NCBI GenBank assembly: GCA_964476835.1
Contig: CAYZCE010000007.1
Span: forward strand, 7,939-71,938
Direction of reading: 5' to 3'
Source: PALSA-926 sp964476835
GTDB lineage: Bacteria; Pseudomonadota; Alphaproteobacteria; Micavibrionales; UBA2020
Length of the DNA: 64,000 bases
Shown: positions 1-7,876 of the stretch, one piece after another
Numbering within the stretch: the stretch's first letter is position 1
How the letters are laid out: the number at the start of each line of letters is the position of its first letter
Made by a program: the position numbers and the translations under genes
The notes under the pieces: model-generated
The model's database searches: none
What the model saw: only the letters and a program-made list of their open reading frames with translations
Told to the model about the DNA's origin: nothing

Positions 1-808
1 CGGTGATGTTGATGAGGACGCCGCGGGCGCCCTTCATCGAGATGTCGTCGAGCAGCGGGTTGGAGATCGCCGCTTCGGCCGCTTCGACCGCGCGGCGGTC
101 GCCTACGGCTTCGCCCGTGCCCATCATCGCCTTGCCCATTTCGGCCATGACGGCGCGGATGTCGGCGAAGTCGAGGTTGATGAGGCCCGGCAGGACCATC
201 AGGTCGGTCACGCCGCGCACGCCCGATTGCAGGACTTCGTCCGCCATCTTGAAGGCGTCGGAGAAGGTGGTCTTCTCGTTGGCGATGCGGAAGAGGTTCT
301 GGTTCGGGATGATGATGAGGGTGTCGACGTTCTTTTGCAGCTCCGAGATGCCGGCTTCGGCCAGCTTCATGCGGTGGGTGCCTTCGAAGTGGAAGGGCTT
401 GGTGACGACGCCGACGGTCAGGATGCCCGCTTCACGCGCAGCCTGAGCGATGACCGCAGCCGCACCGGTGCCGGTGCCGCCGCCCATGCCGGCGGTGACG
501 AAGACCATGTTGGAGCCTTCGAGGATCGACATGATCTCTTCGATGCTCTCTTCCGCCGCGGCGCGGCCGATTTCGGGGTTCGCGCCTGCGCCGAGGCCGC
601 GGGTGACGTTGACGCCGAGCTGGATCTTGTGGGTCGCCGAGTTGCCTTCGAGCGCCTGCGCGTCGGTGTTGCAGACCAGGAATTCGCAGCCTTCGAGGTG
701 CGAGTTGATCATGTTGTTGACCGCGTTGCCGCCCGCGCCGCCGACGCCGACGACCGTAATGCGCGGTTTCATGCGGTTATTCTGGCTTTGCATTCTGATG
801 TTGATCAT
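1..808 (-). CDS. ftsZ: Cell division protein FtsZ (C-terminal part cut off by window edge)
   Basis: Tubulin-like GTPase that polymerises into the Z ring at midcell and recruits the divisome. The 269 visible residues carry the nucleotide-binding start (VVGVGGAGGNAV, about residues 19-30), the CNTDAQAL segment and the tubulin signature GGGTGTGAA at about 109-117. The start at 808 is preceded by an AGGGGA ribosome site; the N-terminus continues MINIRMQ before the conserved core. It is the last dcw gene seen, 185 bases after ftsA, a larger gap than elsewhere in the cluster, so it may have an extra promoter of its own. The GTPase core and start are clear; the C-terminal conserved peptide lies outside the window. 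Confidence 0.98.
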   Translation of the reverse strand, partial: MINIRMQSQNNRMKPRITVVGVGGAGGNAVNNMINSHLEGCEFLVCNTDAQALEGNSATHKIQLGVNVTRGLGAGANPEIGRAAAEESIEEIMSILEGSNMVFVTAGMGGGTGTGAAAVIAQAAREAGILTVGVVTKPFHFEGTHRMKLAEAGISELQKNVDTLIIIPNQNLFRIANEKTTFSDAFKMADEVLQSGVRGVTDLMVLPGLINLDFADIRAVMAEMGKAMMGTGEAVGDRRAVEAAEAAISNPLLDDISMKGARGVLINIT

Positions 809-874
809 AATTTTCGTGTCCCCTCGTTTAAAGAATGACTGAGTCTACTTATGTTGCCGTGCACATTCCAGAGT

Positions 875-889
875 CTTAATGTCGTTAAG
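875..889. promoter_or_regulatory. Inverted repeat in the ftsA-ftsZ gap, possible operator
   Basis: CTTAA-TGTCG-TTAAG is a perfect 5-bp inverted repeat about 70 bases upstream of the ftsZ start. It resembles two CtrA half-sites but the spacing is 5, not the 7 of the known CtrA consensus, so it is only a candidate site for regulation of ftsZ. The rest of the gap (809-993) shows A/T-rich stretches but no convincing -35/-10 pair. Confidence 0.3.
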
Positions 890-993
890 TGTATTTTTTT
901 CTTACTTTTTTTGACTCGTCCGGCTTAGAAAAGAATCAAGGTTGAAGGCCGGTTTTCATCCCTGATAACTCAAAATCCTGTCGCTTGAATCGC

Positions 994-2316
994 TTACCAG
1001 TTCTCCTTCAACCAGTGCGTGACCTTTTGCATCAGCTGGCCGTTGAACGGGCCGGGCAGCTGGAAATTTTTCGGGCGATGCGTGACCGGCATTTCGCCCG
1101 CGTGCTCCGCCGCATAGGCCAAAAGGCCAGCCGCGGTCGAGAACGAAGGCCCGCCGGTCGCTTCCGCGAGGCCCATGACGTTGTGCGGGCGGCCGAGGCG
1201 CACCTGCTTCTCCAAAATCAGCTTCGCGATGTCGCACATGCCGGGCAGCTGCGACGCGCCGCCGGTGAGAACAACGCGGCGACCCGCGATTTTATTGATG
1301 CCGCTGTCGACGAGCTTCGCGCGCACCAGCTCCAAAGTTTCTTCAATGCGCGGCTGGATGATGCCGGTGAGGTGCGAGCGCGGCACGTAGTTCGGCTGCG
1401 CGTGGTCTTCTTCGCCGACGGGCGGAACGTCGATCATCGTGCCTTCATCAATGCCTGCTACCATCGCGCTGCCGTAGAGCGTCTTGATACGCTCGGCATC
1501 GACGGTGGAGGTGGTAAGGCCGCGCGCGATGTCGCTGGTGACATGGTTGCCGCCGACAGGGATCGCAGCCGTATAAACAAGCTTGCCGCCCGAGAAGACC
1601 GCGATCGAGGTCGTGCCGCCGCCCATGTCGACAACGGTGCAGCCGAGCTGCATTTCGTCTTCGACCAGCGTGGCCAGGCCCGACGCATATGCCGCCGCGC
1701 AGAAGCCGTCGATCTCGAGATGGTTCGCCGCCGCGACGGCGGAAAGGTGGCTGATGGCGGAGGCGTTGCCGGTGATGGCGGTGATGCCGACGCCGAGCGT
1801 CTCGCCGACCATGCCGCGCGGCTCCTGGATGCCGCGCGTGTGGTCGAGGCTGAAGCCCGAGGGGATGACGTGGACGAGTTCGGTGCGGCCGGGAATGCAG
1901 GCGCCCTGCGCATGCAGCAGCGCGCTGCGGATATCGCGGTCGGAGACTTGATGGCCGGAGACGGCAACATCGACCGACATTTGTTGAGATGCCGCATGCA
2001 CGCCGGAGACGTTCATCATGACCGAGCGGATCGGCTGGCCGCCGAGTTGCGTGCGCGCCATCTGCTCGGCGGCATCGACAGCATGCGCGACGGCAGTTTC
2101 AGCGGCCTTGAGGTCGACGATCGCGCCATTCTTGACGCCGCGCGAGGCTTGGTGGCCAATGCCGATGACCTCGATGACGCCGTGCGCCTTTACTTCGGCG
2201 ATGAAGCAGCACACCTTGCTCGACCCAACGTCGAGGACGGAGATGATGTTGCGCTCTTCCGCCACCGGCGTTCCGGCCTTGGGCGTCTTTGCGGTCTTCT
2301 TGTTGCCGTTCTTCAT
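994..2316 (-). CDS. ftsA: Cell division protein FtsA
   Basis: Actin-like ATPase that tethers FtsZ filaments to the inner membrane and links them to later divisome proteins. The 440-aa product has the phosphate-1 motif of the actin fold (LDVGSSKVCCFI, about residues 28-39), the SHS2/1C domain region, the phosphate-2 segment VVDMGGGTTSIAVF and the adenosine motif VLTGGASQLPG. The C-terminus ends KVTHWLKENW, an amphipathic membrane-targeting tail as expected for FtsA. The ATG at 2316 follows a GGGGGAAAAG ribosome site. It sits between ftsQ (22 bases upstream) and ftsZ. Length and motifs are normal for the family. Confidence 0.97.
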   Translation of the reverse strand: MKNGNKKTAKTPKAGTPVAEERNIISVLDVGSSKVCCFIAEVKAHGVIEVIGIGHQASRGVKNGAIVDLKAAETAVAHAVDAAEQMARTQLGGQPIRSVMMNVSGVHAASQQMSVDVAVSGHQVSDRDIRSALLHAQGACIPGRTELVHVIPSGFSLDHTRGIQEPRGMVGETLGVGITAITGNASAISHLSAVAAANHLEIDGFCAAAYASGLATLVEDEMQLGCTVVDMGGGTTSIAVFSGGKLVYTAAIPVGGNHVTSDIARGLTTSTVDAERIKTLYGSAMVAGIDEGTMIDVPPVGEEDHAQPNYVPRSHLTGIIQPRIEETLELVRAKLVDSGINKIAGRRVVLTGGASQLPGMCDIAKLILEKQVRLGRPHNVMGLAEATGGPSFSTAAGLLAYAAEHAGEMPVTHRPKNFQLPGPFNGQLMQKVTHWLKENW

Positions 2317-2338
2317 CTTTTCCCCCGAAAATCGAAAA

Positions 2339-3157
2339 TTACGTGCTGGTCTTCTTGGTTGTCTTGGCGGTCAGCACCAGCCGGTCGGACTGGCGCAGGT
2401 CGATGGCCGAGATCTCGCGGCCGAATACGTTCTTGTTTTCCTGCAGCGCGACGAGGCTGTGCAGGGCGAGTTCCATGTCGCGTTCCGGCAGGCGCACGAC
2501 GAGGCCGTTCTTGAGATACAGATCCCAGCGACGGCCGCCGACGCGGGTGGCGGAGACGAAATTATTGGCGACGACCGGCTCGGCCGCGAGCATCGAGAGC
2601 AGCGCGCCCGCCTGCGCCGGCGCATCTTCGCCGACGACCAGCGGCAGTTGCTTCCACGCACCCAAGTTCTCATCCGCCAGCACGACGCCCGTATCGTCGA
2701 TCAACGACAGCTTCTTCTGGAACTGCCAGAGCGCGGCGGGGCGGCGTTCTTCGAGCGCGACGATGATCTCGTCCGGCAGGCGGCGCGAGATGGAGACGTT
2801 CTTGACCCACGAGATGTCGTTGAGCGACTTCTGCGCCTGCGCGATGTCGACGCCGAAGATCGGCATGTCCTTCTTGATGCTGAGGTGCGCGAGGATGTCT
2901 TCCGCGTTCACCTGCGTGCGGCCGGTGACGACGATGTCCTTCACGCGGAAACCGGCGGCGGCCGTGCGCGTCAGGAACTGCGACGACGCCCAGTCGCCCG
3001 CGCGGCCGACCACGTGCATGCGCCAGAGCATGACGCCGCCAGCTGCAACAAGGGAGAGCACGACAGCGCCCGCGAGCGCGCGGCGCAAGCGGACAAGCAG
3101 GACGCGCGCGCTGCGGCGCGTGCGTGAATCATCGCTCTTCCTGCCGAAAATCTTCAA
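2339..3157 (-). CDS. ftsQ: Cell division protein FtsQ
   Basis: Bitopic inner-membrane divisome protein that connects cytoplasmic FtsA/FtsZ with periplasmic FtsB/FtsL and FtsI/FtsW. The 272-aa product has a basic cytoplasmic start, one membrane segment at about residues 27-48, a POTRA domain (FRVKDIVVTGRTQVNAEDIL onward, about 73-140) and a beta domain containing the LEERRPAALWQF segment typical of FtsQ. The start codon is read as TTG at 3157; no ATG precedes the conserved part, and a purine-rich GGGGACGGGGG lies upstream. It lies 19 bases after ddl and 22 before ftsA, so cotranscription is likely. Confidence 0.93.
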   Translation of the reverse strand: MKIFGRKSDDSRTRRSARVLLVRLRRALAGAVVLSLVAAGGVMLWRMHVVGRAGDWASSQFLTRTAAAGFRVKDIVVTGRTQVNAEDILAHLSIKKDMPIFGVDIAQAQKSLNDISWVKNVSISRRLPDEIIVALEERRPAALWQFQKKLSLIDDTGVVLADENLGAWKQLPLVVGEDAPAQAGALLSMLAAEPVVANNFVSATRVGGRRWDLYLKNGLVVRLPERDMELALHSLVALQENKNVFGREISAIDLRQSDRLVLTAKTTKKTST

Positions 3158-3176
3158 GCCCCCGTCCCCATTTCCC

Positions 3177-4118
3177 TTATGCGTGCAGGCGTGCGTTCTC
3201 TACCAGCCACGTCACAAGTTCCCCAAAACCCATCCCCACATGGGCCGCCTGTTCGGGCACCAACGACGTCGGTGTCATCCCAGGCTGCGTATTCGTCTCC
3301 AGGTAGAAAAGTCCCTTCGTACCCGGTTCATTGTCATTGTACCTGAAATCGCTGCGCGTGACACCGGTGCAGCCGAGTTTTTCGTGCGCGAAGGCGGCGA
3401 TGCGCATCGCTTCGTTCAGCACCTCGGGCGCGATCGGCGCGGGCAGCACATGGCGCGAGCCGCCGGCGGCGTACTTCGCTTCGTAATCGTAGAACGCGGA
3501 ATTGCTCGCGATGATTTCCGTAACGGTCAGCGCGCGCGCCTTTTCGCCGGCAGCACCCATCACGGCGACGGAAAGTTCGTGACCCGGAATGTATTTCTCG
3601 ACCAGCGCATAATCGCCATACGACCATGTATCGAGACCGAAGCGCGGCTTGTTGTCGCCCTCGCGGATGATATAGACGCCGACGCTGGAACCTTCGGCAT
3701 TCGGCTTGACCACGAAAGGCGGCGCGAAAGGCGCCTTGCCCTTCTTCAGCTCGTCGATATGCACGAGCTGGCCTTCGGGGCACGGCACGCCCATCGGCTT
3801 TAAAATTTCCTTGGCCTTTTGCTTGTCCATGGCCAGCGCGCTAGCGAGCGGCGCGGAGTGGGTATAGGGAATGCCGAGGATCTCGAGCGCGCCCTGGAGG
3901 CTGCCGTCTTCGCCGCCCTGACCGTGCAGCGCATTGAAGGCGACATCGGGTTTCGGTTCAAGTTTGGAAATGAGGTCTTTCAGGTCGCGGTGGACGTCGA
4001 TCTCGCGGACGTCATAGCCTTTGTCGCGCAGCGCCTTGGCGCAGGCCCGGCCGCTCGAGAGGGAGACTTCGCGCTCGCTGGACCATCCCCCCATCAATAC
4101 AGCGACCGTCTTGGCCAT
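3177..4118 (-). CDS. ddl: D-alanine--D-alanine ligase
   Basis: ATP-grasp enzyme that joins two D-Ala molecules for the peptidoglycan stem peptide in the cytoplasm. The product (313 aa) starts MAKTVAVLMGGWSSEREVSL, the usual Ddl N-terminus, and contains the serine-loop/ATP-grasp segments (VVKPNAEGSSVGVY) and the C-terminal FYLETNTQPGMT metal-binding motif. The ATG at 4118 is chosen over an upstream in-frame ATG because it gives the family N-terminus, has an AGGGGATC ribosome site, and lies just 5 bases after the murB stop. Its dipeptide product is used by MurF, encoded in the same cluster. Confidence 0.97.
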   Translation of the reverse strand: MAKTVAVLMGGWSSEREVSLSSGRACAKALRDKGYDVREIDVHRDLKDLISKLEPKPDVAFNALHGQGGEDGSLQGALEILGIPYTHSAPLASALAMDKQKAKEILKPMGVPCPEGQLVHIDELKKGKAPFAPPFVVKPNAEGSSVGVYIIREGDNKPRFGLDTWSYGDYALVEKYIPGHELSVAVMGAAGEKARALTVTEIIASNSAFYDYEAKYAAGGSRHVLPAPIAPEVLNEAMRIAAFAHEKLGCTGVTRSDFRYNDNEPGTKGLFYLETNTQPGMTPTSLVPEQAAHVGMGFGELVTWLVENARLHA

Positions 4119-4123
4119 AATCT

Positions 4124-5092
4124 TCAGATCCCCTGTTGCATCCACCCCTGGATGTCGGCGTCGCCATCAAGCGGCACGCCGACGCGCCTGATTTCCCACC
4201 TTAACATGATTTGACTCTGCGCGTAAACACGCTTGCGTACTTCTTCGCCTAATCTTTCGAGATCCGCCGCGGTCGCGCCGCCGGTGTTGAGCATGAAGTT
4301 CGCGTGCAGCTGCGACATCTCCGCGCCGCCGATCTTCAAGCCGCGGCAACCGGCCGCGTCGACCAGCTGCCACGCTTTGTTGCCGTCGGGATTGGCGAAG
4401 GTGGAACCGCCGGTCTTCGACTTGATCGGCTGCGTCTCGGAACGCTTGGCCTTGACCTCAGACATCTTCGCCTCGATATCGGCGTAAACGCCCGGCATGG
4501 CCTTGAATGTGCCGCCGAGGAAGATCACATCGTCGGGCACATCGTTGTGGCGATAGCTCATGCCCATGTCGACGGCAGTCATCGTTTTCAAGGTGCCGTC
4601 GCGGAACAGGACGTCGGCGGAAACAAGCACCGACGCCGTCTCGCCGCCATAAGCGCCCGCGTTCATGCGCAGCGCGCCGCCGATGGTGCCGGGGATGCCG
4701 CTGAGGAATTCAAGCCCCGTCAGGTTATGCTTGAGCGCCGTCAACGCCACGTTCATGTCGAGCGCGCCCGCGCCCGCCGTTACCATGTCACCCCCCGCCT
4801 TGATCTCGGCGAATTCGCGGCCGAAGCGGATGACCACGCCCGGGATGCCGCCATCGCGGATGATGAGGTTGGAGGCGACGCCGATCACGGTCATCGGGAT
4901 ATCTTTGGGGCATTGGCGCACGAAGTCGATGAGATCCTGCCGGTCGGCGGGGCGAAACAGGATTTCCGCCGGGCCGCCGACGCCGAACCATGTCAGGTGG
5001 CCGAGCGGCGCATCCGGCGTTAGCCGTCCGCGCACCGGCGGCAGGCGGTCCTGCAGGTTGCCGAGGAAACGATGGGGAACGTCAGGAATCAT
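4124..5092 (-). CDS. murB: UDP-N-acetylenolpyruvoylglucosamine reductase MurB
   Basis: FAD enzyme that reduces enolpyruvyl-UDP-GlcNAc to UDP-MurNAc with NADPH, the second committed step of peptidoglycan synthesis. The 322-aa product has the FAD-binding PCMH-type fold: TWFGVGGPAEILFRP, VIGVASNLIIRDGG, FLSGIPGTIGGALRMNAGAYG, and the C-terminal GGSTFANPDGNKAWQLVDAAG segment with the catalytic Ser of the GGSTF loop. The start at 5092 overlaps the murC stop in an ATGA arrangement, which argues for translational coupling; a longer reading from further upstream would lie inside murC. Confidence 0.97.
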   Translation of the reverse strand: MIPDVPHRFLGNLQDRLPPVRGRLTPDAPLGHLTWFGVGGPAEILFRPADRQDLIDFVRQCPKDIPMTVIGVASNLIIRDGGIPGVVIRFGREFAEIKAGGDMVTAGAGALDMNVALTALKHNLTGLEFLSGIPGTIGGALRMNAGAYGGETASVLVSADVLFRDGTLKTMTAVDMGMSYRHNDVPDDVIFLGGTFKAMPGVYADIEAKMSEVKAKRSETQPIKSKTGGSTFANPDGNKAWQLVDAAGCRGLKIGGAEMSQLHANFMLNTGGATAADLERLGEEVRKRVYAQSQIMLRWEIRRVGVPLDGDADIQGWMQQGI

Positions 5093-6552
5093 TTTTTCCC
5101 GTTGGCCGCGGCGGGCGACAGGCCGGACAGGTGCTCGAGTTCGCCCGGCAGCGCATGCGCCCATTGCGTGATGGAACCGGCGCCGAGGCAGATGACGAAG
5201 TCGCCCGGCTTGGCGATGCGGTGGATGAGCGATGCGAGTTCGGCGGGAGAAGCCAGCGCGTGTACCTTATTCTTGCCCGTCTTGCGGATGCCCTCGACCA
5301 GTGCGTCTTTCGACGCACCCGCGATCGGCTCCTCGCCCGCGGCATAGACGTCGGCGATGACGATTTCATCGGCGTCCGCAAAGCAGGCGGCAAAGTCGGC
5401 GAAGAGGTTGGAGAGGCGCGTGTAGCGGTGCGGCTGCATGACCGCGATCAGGCGGCCGTTGTCCTTGCGTCCGCCCAGCGCGTCGCGCCCGGCCTTCAGC
5501 ACCGCCGCGATTTCGGCCGGGTGGTGGCCGTAGTCGTCGACGATAGTGATGCCGCCCACAATGCCCGTGGTGGTGAAGCGCCGCTTGACGCCGCTGAACT
5601 TGGCGAGCGCCGCAACGACGGCCTGCATGGGCAGGCCGAGCGTATGCCCGACCGCGAAAGTCGTCAGCGAATTGAGCACGTTGTGCTGGCCGAAGACGGG
5701 CAGCTTGACGCCCTTGACCGGCGGCTGTCCCATGATTTCCGAGAACTGCACGTCGAAGACGATCCCGTCGGGCGTCGTCTGCATGTTGATGGCGCGGATA
5801 TCGGCCTTGTCGCTGAAACCATAGGTGATAGTCTTGCGCTGGAATTGCGGGATCAGCTCTGCCACGACAGGGTGGTCGATGCAGGCGACCGCAACGCCGT
5901 AGAACGGCAGGTGGCGCGCATAGGCGACGAAAGCTTCCTTCGCGCGGTCGAACGTGCCGTAGTAGTCGAGGTGCTCGGGATCGATATTGGTGATGATCGA
6001 GATGACCGAGGGCAGCTTGGCGAAAGTGCCGTCGCTCTCGTCCGCCTCGACCACCATCCAGTGGCCCTTGCCGTGGCGCGTGTTGCTGCCGTAAGCGTTG
6101 ATGATGCCGCCGTTGATGACGGTCGGGTCGACGCCCGCCTGTTCCAGCACGTGGCCGATCATCGAGGTCGTCGTCGTCTTGCCGTGGGTGCCGGAAATGT
6201 TCACGCACCACTTCGAGCGCATGAGTTCGGCGAGCAGTTCCACGCGCGGGATCACCGGCACGCCCGCCGCTTTCGCGGCTGCGACTTCCGGGTTCGTGTC
6301 CTTCACCGCCGTCGAGCGCACGACGACGGCGCAGAGCGCCTTGTGTTCGTCATGGATATTGTCCGCCGCATGGCCAACCATCACGCGCACGCCCAGTTTA
6401 CGCAGGCGCGCCACGTTGGCGCTGTCGGACTGGTCGCTGCCCTGCACCTTGTACCCTTGCGCATGCAGCACCTCGGCATAGCCGCTCATGCCGATACCGC
6501 CGATGCCGATGATATGCACCGTGCCGATATTGAAGGGAAAGGTCTGTTTCAT
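5089..6552 (-). CDS. murC: UDP-N-acetylmuramate--L-alanine ligase MurC
   Basis: Adds L-Ala to UDP-MurNAc using ATP, the first of the Mur ligases. The 487-aa product shows the N-terminal UDP-binding Rossmann motif (VHIIGIGGIGMSGYAEVL), the ATP P-loop GTHGKTTTT, the VVEADESDGTF motif, the central NIDPEHLDYYG motif, and a C-terminal domain with VVDDYGHHPAEI and MQPHRYTR. The ATG at 6552 (MKQTFPFN) has an AGGACT ribosome site; a longer in-frame ORF upstream lacks support. murC starts the second half of the split dcw cluster and has its own candidate promoter just upstream. Confidence 0.98.
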   Translation of the reverse strand: MKQTFPFNIGTVHIIGIGGIGMSGYAEVLHAQGYKVQGSDQSDSANVARLRKLGVRVMVGHAADNIHDEHKALCAVVVRSTAVKDTNPEVAAAKAAGVPVIPRVELLAELMRSKWCVNISGTHGKTTTTSMIGHVLEQAGVDPTVINGGIINAYGSNTRHGKGHWMVVEADESDGTFAKLPSVISIITNIDPEHLDYYGTFDRAKEAFVAYARHLPFYGVAVACIDHPVVAELIPQFQRKTITYGFSDKADIRAINMQTTPDGIVFDVQFSEIMGQPPVKGVKLPVFGQHNVLNSLTTFAVGHTLGLPMQAVVAALAKFSGVKRRFTTTGIVGGITIVDDYGHHPAEIAAVLKAGRDALGGRKDNGRLIAVMQPHRYTRLSNLFADFAACFADADEIVIADVYAAGEEPIAGASKDALVEGIRKTGKNKVHALASPAELASLIHRIAKPGDFVICLGAGSITQWAHALPGELEHLSGLSPAAANGKK

Positions 6553-6589
6553 TCCATAGTCCTGATTAATAAGGCTTTTTTCTCGCATC

Positions 6590-6618
6590 AGTATAACCAC
6601 GCTTTCGCGGCAAGATAA
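6590..6618 (-). promoter_or_regulatory. Candidate sigma-70-type promoter for murC
   Basis: On the minus strand TTATCT and TATACT are separated by 17 bases, ending about 38 bases before the murC start. The -10 is good and the -35 is weak. A promoter is needed here because the two genes between murG and murC break the run, one of them pointing the other way. Confidence 0.4.
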
Positions 6619-6675
6619 GATATTTTTTACCTTTTTCCCTTACTATACATAAGTACAAAACAAGAAAGGGACCCA

Positions 6676-7161
6676 ATGAGGAACAAGAAGAAGCCCGACG
6701 ACAAGAATAAAGCCAAAGGCATCAGCTTTACAGGCCATGCCGGCATCGGCAAGACGGGGATGCGCGACCTCCCTCAAATCCAGGAAACGAAGCCATTCAA
6801 GATAAGCGACATGAGCCCGGCCATGCGCGAACAGTTCGCACAGAGGTTCTCGACACTCAAGATCACCTCGATGGATGAGGGGCAACGCATGCTTATGGAT
6901 GAAGCGAGACGCGAAGCCTTCAGGAAGCGATTTACGCCGATCAAGATCACTCCGCTCAGCGCCAAGGAACGCGAAGACCTGATCCTCAACGTCGTCAAGG
7001 GCGGCAGTTTCAGCCTTGCCGAAGGCGTCACGGAAAAGAAGGTCGCGGCCACCCTGCGGCAAAAGGCCTTTCAGAAGGCCTCGGTCCGCGAAATCTTCCA
7101 GATGCTCGAGAAAAAAGGGCTGATTGCCGGCAAGCGCGATAACGCCCCGAAGCCGCGCTGA
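6676..7161 (+). CDS. Hypothetical protein, basic, with internal repeat
   Basis: A 161-aa protein I do not recognise. It has a very basic start (MRNKKKPDDKNKAKG), no signal peptide and no membrane segment. Two similar segments occur in tandem: RFSTLKITSMDEGQRMLMDE and RFTPIKITPLSAKEREDLIL, at about residues 57-76 and 89-108, an internal duplication of roughly 32 residues. The C-terminal third (EKKVAATLRQKAFQKASVRE to IFQMLEKKG) looks helical. The ATG follows GAAAGGGA. It is transcribed opposite to the dcw genes and its stop abuts the stop of the next gene, so the pair looks like an insertion between murG and murC. It could be a DNA- or protein-binding accessory factor; function unknown. Confidence 0.75.
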   Translation: MRNKKKPDDKNKAKGISFTGHAGIGKTGMRDLPQIQETKPFKISDMSPAMREQFAQRFSTLKITSMDEGQRMLMDEARREAFRKRFTPIKITPLSAKEREDLILNVVKGGSFSLAEGVTEKKVAATLRQKAFQKASVREIFQMLEKKGLIAGKRDNAPKPR

Positions 7162-7779
7162 TCAGGTCGTCAGGCCCGACTGCGGGCCCTTGAAGAGGTT
7201 CTTCTCTTCCAGCACGCGGATGCGCGCGGAGGCCTTGGTGAAAGCCGCCTTCACTTCGTCGCGCTTGTAGAGGGCGTCGAAGGACTTGGACGCGGCAATA
7301 CCCTTCAGCTCATCGCGGAGAATGGTTTCGCGCTTCGCGTAAGCAGCGTCCAGGAGGGCCATAGCCGGTTTTTGCATGCCCTGCACAGCGCCAACCGCGC
7401 GCTCCCCATCGAAGAGGGCGCCCTTCACATAGCCCGACACGCCGAGCACGCCGCAGCCGACAGCGGCAACGATTGCCAGCACCGGCAGCGCAAAACCCAA
7501 ACCGCCGGCCACCATCGCCGTGAAAGGCACGAGGAGGATCAGCTTCGACGGCGTTGTCAGTTTCTTGATTTCCTTCTCAACCTTCGCCGTATAAGCCTGT
7601 CCTGCCACCGCGTGCGCATCGCGCAGGCTGTCTTCGAACGCCAGCAGCGCCTGATAGCGCTCGCCCGCATTGCCGATGTCCTCGACCTGCGCCAGCTCCT
7701 TTTCAAACGCCGTCGTCACGGCGGTCACGTCAGCGTGGTAAGCGCTTGCGAAGGTGGCCAGTTTCTTTTGGCTCAGCAT
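7162..7779 (-). CDS. Hypothetical membrane protein inserted between murG and murC
   Basis: A 205-aa protein of unknown function. An N-terminal helical region (about 1-75) is followed by two adjacent hydrophobic segments (about 78-115, LILLVPFTAMVAGGLGFALP and VLAIVAAVGCGVLGVSG), then a helical C-terminal part ending in DEVKAAFTKASARIRVLEEK. That last segment resembles the C-terminal helices of the two small proteins at 53.1-54.0 kb (KAYDKASTKVDKL and KFNQAQVRIRALEQQ), suggesting a shared module. It has its own good promoter (7810-7838) and so is probably not simply part of the dcw operon. The ATG at 7779 lies 7 bases after a TGGAGA ribosome site. Confidence 0.75.
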   Translation of the reverse strand: MLSQKKLATFASAYHADVTAVTTAFEKELAQVEDIGNAGERYQALLAFEDSLRDAHAVAGQAYTAKVEKEIKKLTTPSKLILLVPFTAMVAGGLGFALPVLAIVAAVGCGVLGVSGYVKGALFDGERAVGAVQGMQKPAMALLDAAYAKRETILRDELKGIAASKSFDALYKRDEVKAAFTKASARIRVLEEKNLFKGPQSGLTT

Positions 7780-7809
7780 GTTCGAATCTCCATAATTAAA
7801 TATCTGGAG

Positions 7810-7838
7810 AGGATAGACAGCCGTATAGTTTATCTCAA
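7810..7838 (-). promoter_or_regulatory. Sigma-70-type promoter of the 205-aa membrane protein
   Basis: TTGAGA-N17-TATCCT on the minus strand, about 30 bases before the ATG at 7779. Spacing is ideal and both hexamers are close to consensus. Confidence 0.55.
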
Positions 7839-7850
7839 TATTATCTATCT

Positions 7851-7876
7851 AACTGAAATAAAATTCTATTTCAGTT
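7851..7876 (-). terminator. Hairpin overlapping the murG stop codon
   Basis: AACTGAAATA and TATTTCAGTT form a perfect 10-bp inverted repeat with a 6-base loop. One arm contains the end of murG, including its TAG stop. There is no T-run after it on the minus strand, so it may be a weak terminator or an mRNA-stabilising stem that ends the rsmH-to-murG transcript. Confidence 0.4.

Noticed and set aside
875..889. CtrA box before ftsZ
   Set aside because: TTAA pairs are 5 bases apart; the known consensus needs 7. Kept only as an unassigned inverted repeat.
7770..7800. GTTCGAATC reminiscent of a tRNA T-loop
   Set aside because: No tRNA stems can be formed around it; it is the 5' end and leader of the 205-aa gene.
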